Shown here piece by piece: positions 54,091 through 64,000 of a DNA stretch of 64,000 nt (position 1 is the stretch's first letter; each line of letters begins with the position of its first letter). This DNA is from Marsupella aquatica. Lineage: Eukaryota; Marchantiophyta. Below the pieces are notes generated by a model. It was given only the letters and a program-made list of their open reading frames with translations. It ran no database searches and was not told the origin of the DNA. The translations under genes and the position numbers were made by a program. The stretch is taken from positions 8,246,001 to 8,310,000 of the forward strand of contig OZ316892.1 of assembly GCA_973895155.1 (NCBI GenBank), given 5' to 3'.

Positions 54091-55499
54091 CCAGGCCCGT
54101 GACCGAAGGGGTCCGTCACAAAGGCTGAACTATTACACGGCTACTAGGTGTGTTAAACCACAACTCAGGGTGTAAGATGGCCACCAACCCTGCCCAAGCC
54201 ATAATCACCCTGCCCTTGCTAAGCTAATTTTCCTGGTCCCCGTGGTTTGCAGGGCCTGCCTGAGGCCTTGCAAGGCCCATTGCCTTTGCCCTAGCTGCAG
54301 GTCACAGCCTCCCTCAATTCCCACACCCTCCCTCCCAATCAAAGTAGCTTGGCAGTTGCTGCTCGCCTCCTCAAACCTTGTGGGTATCTCTTGGTGGTTG
54401 TGTTATTTTGCGGATGAAAACCATGTTTCAAACATGATTGACTACATATTTCAATTATTCTTGAAAAACCAAGAGTTATCTAGAATTGATTGAGTTCAAG
54501 AGAGTGTTACATTATGGAAAAGAATCCCTTTGTCTTCAACAACTTGTTTGCGGTTCACTTGACTCTGGGGCCAAATTGATTGATTAGGGAGTGACGCCGA
54601 GTGAACTCACATCTGATAAAACTTGAAGCTTCCACCCCACTTTATTGTATTTTGTGACCTTAATATTTGTTTCACAACCATGCAAACAATTAGCAGATAA
54701 GGATGTATGCATGGATTATATTCTTGAAGGTACTATGTACCCAAACTGTTGTAGCTTGTCTATGCAAAAATATATGGTTTTAAAAGTCATAAGATTTTGG
54801 CAACTCTACTATAAGAGAATGAAGATGAACACAATTAATGCCCCAAATAGGTTATTAATATTAATATTATTTTATTGTACAATTAATATCCGGAAGTTAG
54901 AAGCTCCATTTTGAGCGACAGCCCTATCAGGTCCCACTTGGTAATTTTGACCAGCATAATATAACTCTGGGCACGAATCAAATGATGTAGACATGGACTT
55001 TTGGGTCTTCTCTCATGAACTTTTTGGATGGCTTTGCATCCCATTGTTGAGTTCATTTGTGCAAAAACAGATAAACGTCAAAAGAAGTGGAATTTGTTGT
55101 GGATGAGTCTTGCCAAGAAAAACAATACAAAGTACTTTGCGGAGACAATAACTTGCTGAGAAAAACTTTTGAAGACATTTTTAGGTGCCCATCACAAAAA
55201 CTGAACATAGTTCAGCCCAATTACCTAATTAGGTCCTGATTAATATCACACCTAACCTAAGTAAAAGTACACCCAACCCATTCTCCTATAATAACTCAAA
55301 CAAAAATCTAGATTTGTGCTTATAAATGCATGAGAAGTTTAGACAAAGAAAATAAGAATATATTTTTCTGTTTTGATTTTCATTTCATATTTGTTACTTT
55401 ATTAAGAACTCCCTCAAATAGTGTTAAGCCCCTCTTGCAAGAAAAAGGATAAAAGCAAAGACAATTTTGAACAAAGATTAATAAAAATAAAAACTCTCC
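54091..55499. other. Intergenic; no gene recognised
   Basis: A GC-richer patch at about 54170-54330 has no exon-like frame with homology. The remainder is AT-rich. Confidence 0.4.
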
Positions 55500-56200
55500 C
55501 TTTTTGTCTAACTTTTATATTCCTCCCCTTAAAATACACTTAAACCTCCATCCCACCCACCCTAAAAGATTGAAAATAACTGATTCAAAGAATATAATAT
55601 CTCAACAATTAGAAAAACATTTCCTTTACCCTTTTTTTTATCCCTCCCCTTAAGGTAACCTTCTCCATCCCCACCAAAGAATAAAAATGTCTCTTTTTTG
55701 TCTTTTTATTCCTCCCCTCCTTTAAGATATATACCCTTAATCCTCTATAGTCCACCCTCAAACAAAGAAAATAATCTAAAAGCAATCATTTATGAGTTCG
55801 ATGTCCATCATTTCTCTTAAAAAAGACCATCCATGTGTTCCATGTCCATCCTTTCTCATAAACAGCCAGATGAAGAAGAAATAGAAACACAAAAAGTCCC
55901 CTCCTTTTTCTTCCTCCCCTCTTACTTAGCCCCTTGGAACCAGCAGGTACTCTTCAGGTGAAGAATACATTTTTTTAATTTGTTAACAATTATTCCTCCC
56001 CTCCTCCTTTTGATCCCTCCTCTCTTATTAGCCCAAAGAGTCGCCCCTCTTATTCAGCCCCTTGGAAAGAGTGTCCCAGGTCACCCATTTCATTTAAAGG
56101 AAAAAGAAACGAAAAAACAAAAAACAAACACATTAAAAATTACAGAGAATAAAGTAAATTATCCACTTCCCTTTTATATCCATCCCTTTCATTTACCTTG
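55500..56200. repeat. Pyrimidine-rich degenerate repeat
   Basis: TTCCTCCCCT followed by TAA or CCTTT recurs near 55531, 55631, 55708, 55911 and 55991. Each is embedded in a similar setting (CCCACC, then AAAGAATAAAA). This gives strong strand asymmetry: C/T on the plus strand, with A-rich spacers. Confidence 0.5.
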
Positions 56201-56640
56201 AGTGTTTCCAAAGATTAAAAGAAAATATAAATTCTCAGTATGATTTTTTCCAAAGAAAAATTCACCCTTGTTCAAAGATGCTGTACATAAGTAGGTAACC
56301 CTTTTCCCAATGAAGAAAAAAAAGGATTCAATAGCAATAAACATTCTCTAGAAAGAAACAAAACATTAAATGCTCTCTCTCATCTCCTTTTGTCTCATGC
56401 TGTAGTATATGTACACATGTACAATATTATGGGGAAAATACTTTATTCTCTTCAATGATAAAGTCATCATGCCAAGAAATGAGGCTTAGTTACAAAAGAC
56501 GAAGTATAGTAGACCAATGTATTGGAACGAAAATATTGGAACCAAAGTATTGAGAACCAAATATTGGAACCAAACCAAATTATTTTGGGGCCATTTTTGG
56601 GCCCCCATCACATCTACTAAACTAAAGTTCAGCCAATAAC
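56201..56640. other. Intergenic; no gene recognised
   Basis: AT-rich DNA. A short ATTGGAAC(C)AAA(G)TATTG repeat occurs near 56519-56575. Confidence 0.4.
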
Positions 56641-57391
56641 TACCAGTTTAAGTGCATCTTACTCAAAATACTGGAGTAGAATGCAAGAATAATCTACTGT
56701 ACAAGCATACCCTAGGAACTGGGACCAAGGAGAAGGTGGGAATTGAACCTTCACTTACATTGAAGATGTCTTACAAGGGCTTACATGTAACTACCAGTTT
56801 TACATGTCAACTGCATCTTACTCGAAATACAGGAGTAGAATGCAGAAATAATATACTGTAAAAGCATACCATAGGAACTAGGACCATGGAGAAGGTGTGA
56901 ATTGAACCTTCATTTACATTGAAGATGTCTTACAAGGGCTTACATTTAACCACCAGGTTTCCAAGTCAATTGCATCCTACTCGAAATACTGGAGTAGAAT
57001 AAAGAAAAAATCTACTGTACAAGCTACCCTAGGAACTGGGACCAAGGAGAAGGTGGGAAGTGAACCTTCACTTACATTGAAGATGTCTTACAAGGGCTTA
57101 CATTTAACCACCAGTTTTACATATCAATTACATGTCAATTGCATCCTACTCAAAATACGGGGAGTAGAATAAAGAAAAAATCTACTGAAAAGTCTACTGC
57201 AAAAATCTACTGTACAAGCCACCCTAGGAACTGGGACCACGGAGAAGGTGGGAATTGAACCTTCACTTACATTGAAGATGTCTTACATTGAAGATGTCCA
57301 GTTTTACATGTCAATTGCATCCTACTCAAAATCCGGGAGTAGAATACATAACTACTCTAGTGTACAAAGCATACCCTAGGAACAGGGAACG
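56641..57391 (-). repeat. Five-unit array of repeat family R3
   Basis: Units of about 150-190 bp begin near 56641, 56792, 56951, 57109 and 57298. Each holds TACTCGAAATACNGGAGTAG, CTACTGTACAAGC, CCCTAGGAACTGGGACCA, GGAGAAGGTGGGAATTGAAC and GAAGATGTCTTAC. Unit 4 has internal insertions and unit 5 is truncated. On the minus strand each full unit carries GGTTCAATTCC, and GAAGG can pair with CCTTC around it. This suggests descent from a tRNA or tRNA-derived SINE, though a full cloverleaf is not evident. The array ends about 550 bp before the NAA35 start codon. Confidence 0.85.
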
Positions 57392-57941
57392 AGGAAATGC
57401 TGACCCGACGAAAGACCGACAGGATTCTCGAGCTGCATATTCCTCTCCTCATAAACCACCTCCTCCTAAATGTTCTCATTATTGTTCGTCTAGTCGAGGC
57501 TAGACGGGTTTTTTCTCGAGTCCGAGGGGGAAGATCAGCAGACGTGAAGCTTTTGCCAGGCTTTGATTATTTTGTGTTTCGCAGCTTTCGGCGAGGAGCT
57601 GACCGAAGCAGAGGAGACGGGAGAGGAGGAGAAGGAAGATCGACTTTTGTTCGATTTCTTGCTCGGTAGCGTCACCTTTCGACAACCTGTAGCTGCGGCT
57701 CCGATCTTCGTCCCGACGTATTTGTTTTAGGGTGGAAGGAGGCCTGGGGAAATAGAGTTAGGAGATTCATTTGGAGCGAGGGGCGGTGAGATCGGTTCTT
57801 TGATTTCAGGGGTGAGGAGGAGAGGAAGGGAGGACGCAGGAGGGGACTTTACGAGCCAGGCATTGACGGTGACGGAATTGATTTCTTTGGCGCTGAAGGA
57901 ATGTGGATGGGGAGGAGCAACTGTTAGGGCCATTTTATTTT
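57392..57941 (+). other. NAA35 upstream region and 5' leader
   Basis: GC-richer than the DNA before it and without a repeat, as expected for a promoter and 5' untranslated region. Overlapping short frames on both strands come from the base composition. Confidence 0.5.
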
Positions 57942-60900
57942 ATGGATCCGGGGCTGGCGACTTCCGAGGATGGGACCTCCCTTGCCTCCGCTCTGGTGGC
58001 GGAGCAGTCTCCAGCCTCCTCTTTTGCAGCTGGAGACCAGACTGTGTGGGCCGACGCCACAGGATATTTTTCGGCTGTTTGTGATGGTACGGACTTTTTC
58101 CGCTACCCTGTCCACTTCTTTCGCCTTGAAATTTCTTCGCACTCATTTCGTTGGTAGGGCATTTCGCCGACCTCGTTGGACAACCAGAGCCGCTCAAAGT
58201 CAAGACTCGCTGGCTAGTCGGTCCTTTCATAAGACGACGGGATTTTTAGACGGAAAGTTTGGATTAATTTGCTGGTGCACAGCACAAGGGTAACGGTGTG
58301 CACCAGTGTAAATGCAGAGAAAGCTACGAGAAATTTGCTGGATTGCATTGTGAACTTATGCTTGAGTTCAGTTTTCTCTGGTTTCTTGCCTATGTTGGTG
58401 TTGTGTGAGTGAAGCACGAATTTAATAAATCATGAGAAGGGGTAGGTCTTGACTGTGACCTGAATTTGGTACGTTCGGTTACATTGGAACTTGTCGAGTG
58501 TATTTATTTACATTACGATGGACATTCATGGTTTAGGCTTCAATTTGTAGTCGTTGAAATGTCTACCTGTTTCTCGTTGTGAATATGTTGGAATGATCAT
58601 AATGTGGTTTTTCGTTTACAGAGCTGACGGTTGGGGAGCTCATTCATGGAGAAAATTTTAGCTTGTTTGAAGCCATGTCCGCTCTTGAGGTATACAGTCG
58701 TGGTCTCCTTTCCGATAGCCTTTTAACTGGTCCACGCTTGATCAGGTGTTGGAAAGAATTTGTAGCCTAATCTTAAAATTAGGCTAATTTGTCCATGGTA
58801 AATTTGTCCAGGCAGCTTTCTTCTCGTTGCCACTATCGGATCGTTTTATCTCAGCATTCTTATAAAGTGGAGAGATTCATTTTTTTGGGCATATAGTTAA
58901 TGTAATCACACTCCATCTGCTGCATTTTTTCTAAGTGGCTTGTCTATCTTGCTAGGAATGGCCGCTGTATGGTCGTTGTTTTGCTTTCGTTCCTTTTTCT
59001 CCGCTGACTTCTTCCGCACGCCATTCATTGTTTTGGAATTTTCCGTTGAGAGCTAAAGTCCCCCTTTTAGGGTTCCGGATCATATTGTTGATTCGCTGTC
59101 ACGTCATAAAATGCCACTTTCTGACATATGTATGTTCATGTTTGTGTCCCTAAGTTTCTGCGTTGACCGTTTTGGTTAATTATAATTCGTAACGTGTCTT
59201 CCAGGAAAGACAATGGATTGCATATTTATTCCTTTCATGGTTTTGCTTGTAGATCATGGATCCCAAGATGGATGCTGGCATGACTACAACAGGTTACAAA
59301 ACCGTGGAAGAAGCAATAGAGAAGGGTGCTGCGCCCATAGTTTTGACCATCCCCCAAATCATAGATGTTATGGATCATTTATTATCTTGTGAGGTAATGC
59401 GTCATTTCCTACGTAGCTGGATTACTTGCGGATTGTGCGTAGTGAAGATGGGATATGATAAATTTGACTGACAGGTTTGTACTGCGTCGTTAATTTGGAT
59501 TTTAGGGCATAGTCTGAATTGCACTTGGCTTTGACAGGCTACATGGCACAAGGGACATTCTCTGGCACAGACAGTGTTCTCATGCCTTTACATGCTGAAG
59601 CTGGACCGCACAATTCCGAATGCATTATTACATGCATACTGCAAAATTACTCGAGCTACGTGCAGTTTGGTTCGAACTGCGGTGGCTTTGGCCGATATTC
59701 ATGAGGTACTCAATTTTTTGCTTGAGTTGAGTCACTGTAAGCATCAGGAGTTTCTATTACGGGGATCTTTCATCACAACTGCTAGGAAATGAAAGGTAAA
59801 TTAAGTCAAACAAAAGATGTGGGAACATCTTGTCTGATTGTGTAAAGTTGTCTTTACTGATATCTTTGGCTTGCAATTTTGAAAACTCGTAATAGGAAGA
59901 AGATTTTGTCACTTTTGGATTTGGTCTCCCTTTGGAGGGGGAAGGTGACAGCAAGTGCTTGGCTACATTGAATGCTGTGGAAGAACATTTGGCACGGCAA
60001 TTGCGTGGCTGCAAGGGTGCCGGAACAGCAAAGAAGAAAGTTACTGAAGGTGTGCACCCATTAATTTAAATATCTATATCTTGATGGAGAAACAGTTTTC
60101 AATGCCAATTGGATGACGCGTCCCTTACGACGTGGTATACGACTCTGATGCTAAATTTGGGACCTGCTTAATTCATCATATGACCGCGGGAGTTTTGAAG
60201 GAGATGGGACACTCCGCATTTCACTTCAGCACTAAAGTAGCATCATTTTCGTTTGCTCCCCATTATGGCCCCCATTACTTAACTGCGTACTCTGTTTCCG
60301 CTGGCAGAAGTTGAGCCATTGCAAGATAATCCAGCTTTGGAAGAGGACTTCTGTGAAGCAGTCTTGTGCAGGCTTCGGTTTCGGAAGGTTGAATTCTGCC
60401 GAAAACATCTTACATTTTGCTAGTCTAGACACATCTGTCTTTCACTTAGGGAATCTATTTCTGTCGTTGGTAGCGGACCTTCCATCGTTGGGTTGGCCAC
60501 ATTGCTGCTCTGCTTTGATGTGTTCGTTTGATGGCTTGTTGAGCAGGCTTTGTACCATACTCTTGTGTACATGGACAAGCCGATGGGTAGAGGCCTGGAG
60601 ATGGCTCAGAAGCATATTGTCAGAGCCCTGGCCGAGCTCTCAGCCATGCAGGCGTCATCGAATTTTCTTTCTTCCCGCAGAGAGCGAAAAGAACCTGTGG
60701 ATACTGCTTCCACGGCTTCTGGGCAGCCTGCAATAGGTTTTGATGAAAGTGTGAATGGGAGGCTGCTAGCTCCGACCCCTCCACGATCCATTAAAATTCT
60801 TAGCTGGATTGAGGTGAGTACATTCGGTTTTGACGGTTCATATAATACCAAGAGATATGGTTGTATTGAAGAGGTAGACGTTTCCTTTCCATTGGCATGG

Positions 60901-63900
60901 AGAAAGATAGGACGCCTGAACTGGTCATTTGTCTTGATCTAATCGAGCAAAATATCGTGTGTTGGTTTGTGAGCATCCTGAGGGAAGTGGGCTGACTATA
61001 AGTATTAACGTGCTTTTGGTGGACAGACGTTGAAATATTTTGAGCAACTCCTCAATGATTTTCATCGCATATGCTCCTTGTCATCTGATTTGGAAATTGA
61101 AGAATTATTCCAGTATATTGTGGACTTCCAAAAATCTCGCCCAGACCTTGTTGCTAGAGCTCATCTTCAGGTGTGTTTCGGATTTTGTTATGGACATTTC
61201 AATAATTCGAATGGTGCCGTTCTATTCTAGTGAGGTGCAAACATATATTGTGGTGTTTGAGTGCGTTCTACTTCAGGGTAGTGGTCGATATCCCTACACT
61301 CTTTACTTTAAGGTAGTTTAGCACTCGAAGTACCTTATGAGTTCTACTGATGGAGCTTCTGCTTTGACCTTGATGTAGTTGATGTTACTGCAAGATGGGA
61401 AGCTTCTTGGTCGAGAGCCAGTCACGGATGCCCTTTACAAAGCAGTAAAGTTGTCTGGCGGCGACCCGTCAGGGCACATAGAAACGCAGAATTTTGTAAC
61501 GCAGACTGCAAAAGTAACATTTCCAGCAACCTCGTTTTCGACATCTTGCATGCTTTTTGATTTCTGCATGGGCGGCTATCCTAGACCATTGCAAGACTCG
61601 TGTTCCATGCTTTCTTACGAGATCGATTGTTATTTTCTTGAAATAGTTTACCCTATTTTGTTATGTCTCAGAATCTTATCCCCATGTCTGTATTGGTTCA
61701 CTGCAGTTAATTGTGCAGTTTATCAAAACAATGTGCACAAATCCTGCTTGGCAGCGACGCAAACTTGGAAGGGTTATTCTAGAGTGGGGTATGCTTCTAG
61801 AACAGGTGAAGAACTTTCTTGCATTGGAGTGAAAGTGCATGATGTTTCAAGATATTTCTTACGGTTGCAGCTCATAGATTTTCGGGAGGTGTAATTTCGA
61901 CATAGTTTTGACTACGGCACTAAGGTGGATTTTGATGTTACTCTGTTGTTTATGTTTCTGTCCGGGTTTGCTGTTATGGCCTATGTTTGTACTGCGGATA
62001 GAATCTAAATGATTGATTTTTACACGTACTTGAGTGCTCGTAATTTGTCCAGGCAGAAACCGCCCGTGAGACTTCTATGCAGAGCTCTGCAGGAGGGCAG
62101 CAAGAGAAGGTATGCGACTATATTCTCTTGGCTTGCAACATAAATTCTCAGCTGGTCCTCAAGAATTCGTAGTACGGGTGGAGGACTCGTCCTTCCGATT
62201 GTTCAGATATGTTTAGAAAGTTGCTACTAATCATATTTTCATTGTAAATAGCAGTAGCAGTCAAGCTTGTACTCATATTAGTTCTTAGATAATAGTTGCA
62301 AGAAGAATATGAAAGAAGGATTACGTTTTCCAATTTCACTGACTAAAGTGAAAGAAAAGCTTTGGAAAATTGCTGCCTTTTCCACTCTTCTCGTTGTCAG
62401 CATGGCAGATTTTCTCAAGAATTGGAATCCTATAATCTCTAAACTTGGAAACTATGATAAACGTTCGGGATACAAAAAACGCTTCAATTGCATTATGTCA
62501 ATCAATCCATCCTGTCTACCATTGAAGAGTACGTCAATGATTATAAGGTATGTTGTCTGGTCCTTGGTTCAGACTCGTTGGACAGATGACATGGTGATTG
62601 GTTGGGCAGCAGAGCAACTTTGCTGGATTGTTTCACACTATATGATGCTCGGCTTTGAGCTGGAACTGTATTCTCTTAATGAGTACTGCATGGTATACTG
62701 GTGCGTGTTTTTACTTTTGTAGTTTTACCTGATGATAGGAAACAAAATGCATACTACAGTAGCTGGTGTCTTTGGCATTACTCAAAGTAACTACAAGATA
62801 TCTTTCTTTGCTCTATATAAGAATTTAAATTAGCAGTCAAGTGCGGAATGTGCAGGGTCAAGCTGCCATTAATGACTCAGAAGGGAAAGAAAATAGATAG
62901 ATGTCAGTAGTGTTGTGATCTAATATGTTTTCATGTCTCCTGACAGTGGATGTGATTATTGAAAACGCAGGTACCTGGATCATGCGTTGCTGTCGTTGTT
63001 GCATTATAAGCTAGCTAAAGAGAGGCGGTTAAATGAGCTTCTCAAGGCCAACGACACCTCGTCTGATTCAGGTGGTATTCATTTGGCTTTTACTCCACGT
63101 GCAATGGTTTTGCATTGACTATTCTCGAATACTTTCCTTCCTAAACAGTTGGAACAACTTGAACTGAAGTGAATACTACAATGTTTTTAACTGTAGATAA
63201 ATAGTGAAATATGTATTGGAGTTTCTACATTTCTGCACAAAGATAAACAGCCTCGCTTTCTGAGTATTGTCAGGGCATTCCTACAATGAATTAAGTATAG
63301 AAGAGCATGAGGACAGGAAACACTACGGCTTGCATCCAAGAACCTAGAAAATTGGGGAAGAGCCAGGTTAGACTGCATTCAGGACGAGTTCATGACTCTT
63401 TTCGTTGCCTCCATAGGCTTACACGGAAGACATCGCTTTCTCTGTTGTTATCATCATCAGCCAAAAAGAAGGGGAAGAAGAAAAAGGGGGGACAAGTGAA
63501 GCCGTCTGCCAATAAGGAAGTCCGTTTCACTCCTAGCGTGCTGCTTCTTCAATGCTACAGTGATCTTGCCAAGGGATTCGTTTCGGTAAAGAGGCTACCC
63601 TAGTTGATTTTGAGATTGTTTCGAAATGCAAGACGGGTTTGGAGACCCATACTGTGATCATACAAATGCGCTTGTTTCGGGCAAGCCCTGTGAGTTGGTT
63701 TTGTATCTCAATCTTCTTTTTATAGAGTTATTGTCTCTTAAGTTGTTTTACTAGGCATTGGGCTTTGCCAAGAAGAGAGCAACTGTGTTGGATGACATTC
63801 AGAGATATTTGTGGATTATGATTGAATTAGAGTTTTCGTGCAGATGCTTGCAGCTTTGACTGCAGACCGCAAGATAATCCATCGTGATACAATTTTTAAC

Positions 63901-63912
63901 TCTGAGCTAGAG
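57942..63912 (+). CDS. NAA35: NatC auxiliary subunit NAA35 (MAK10), 3' end beyond window
   Basis: Fifteen exons join in phase: 57942-58086, 58622-58689, 59253-59393, 59538-59705, 59896-60049, 60308-60387, 60547-60813, 61027-61170, 61379-61513, 61707-61805, 62053-62109, 62573-62700, 62971-63071, 63383-63585 and 63844-63912, totalling 653 codons so far. Hallmarks in order are VWADATGYF, LIHGENFSLFEAMSALE, IMDPKMDAGM, ATWHKGHSLAQTVFSCLYM, GLPLEGEGDSKCL, CRLRFRK, PTPPRSIKILSW, FQKSRPDLVARAHLQ, TNPAWQRRKLGR, LGFELELYSLNEYCMVYW and a Lys-rich KKKGKKKKGG. NAA35 anchors NAA30 and NAA38 to the ribosome for acetylation of Met-Leu, Met-Ile and Met-Phe N-termini; in plants it matters for photosynthesis. 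The exon 11/12 and 13/14 joins are the least certain. The final exon(s) lie past 64000. Confidence 0.93.
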
Positions 63913-64000
63913 GTGACATGCCATGTGGCACTCTTTCTCCTTTTTATTTAGTTTTCTCATCGTTTCGTTGTCATAAGGTGAATGACTGTCGGTAAATTGG

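Noticed and set aside
62309-62722. One long exon of NAA35 covering 62309-62722
   Set aside because: Only the part from 62573 resembles NAA35. The AG at 62571-62572 gives correct phase with the previous exon, while the upstream part reads as random sequence.

Overview
The window is nuclear DNA of a land plant. It carries spliced genes with GT-AG introns and plant-type proteins: a class XI leucine-rich-repeat receptor kinase, a plant-like IRE1, PUB-like armadillo (ARM) repeats, NatC subunit NAA35 and mitochondrial uL15. These sit in AT-rich, repeat-laden intergenic DNA with a Copia retrotransposon. I cannot name the species; the abundant decayed repeats and ARM-gene expansion would fit a bryophyte or lycophyte, but that is only an inference.

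Layout. 1-1.1 kb: a decayed coiled-coil reading frame with TAG stops and a frameshift. 1.1-8.4 kb: non-genic DNA with dispersed and tandem repeats. 8433-11806: a minus-strand Copia element with a 125-bp LTR on one side, a 28-bp LTR remnant on the other, and a near-perfect 5-bp target duplication. 12.2-24.9 kb: a locus built by duplication. It holds an unrecognised multi-pass membrane protein gene (exons traced 13131-16257), a PUB-like ARM exon without a U-box (17585-18876), a 13-repeat ARM gene broken by one missing base (19781-21540), a four-copy minisatellite, a second truncated copy of the membrane gene's 5' region (to 23275) and ARM fragments (24.1-24.5 kb). 25.6-30.3 kb: a complete three-exon receptor kinase of the RGF-receptor (RGI) type on the minus strand. 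30.3-41.8 kb: repeats and a degenerate copy of the membrane gene's 3' region at 37.4-38.1 kb. 41810-44818: IRE1, complete in three exons. 45365-47183: a ketopantoate-reductase-like protein, minus. 49514-51369: mitochondrial uL15, minus, four exons. 51.4-57.4 kb: AT-rich and pyrimidine-rich repeats, including a five-unit array with a pol III B-box-like motif. 57942 to the window edge: NAA35, at least 15 exons, 3' end outside.

The intact genes are mostly unrelated housekeeping or signalling genes: ER stress sensing, N-terminal acetylation, organelle translation and peptide reception. I see no operon-like or defence-island logic. The most distinctive content is the membrane-protein/ARM locus: a protein family I do not recognise, two partial duplicates nearby, and splice phases that would allow it to be joined to an ARM domain. 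Exon junctions were worked out by eye from splice motifs, reading phase and similarity to known families, and were not confirmed by transcripts.
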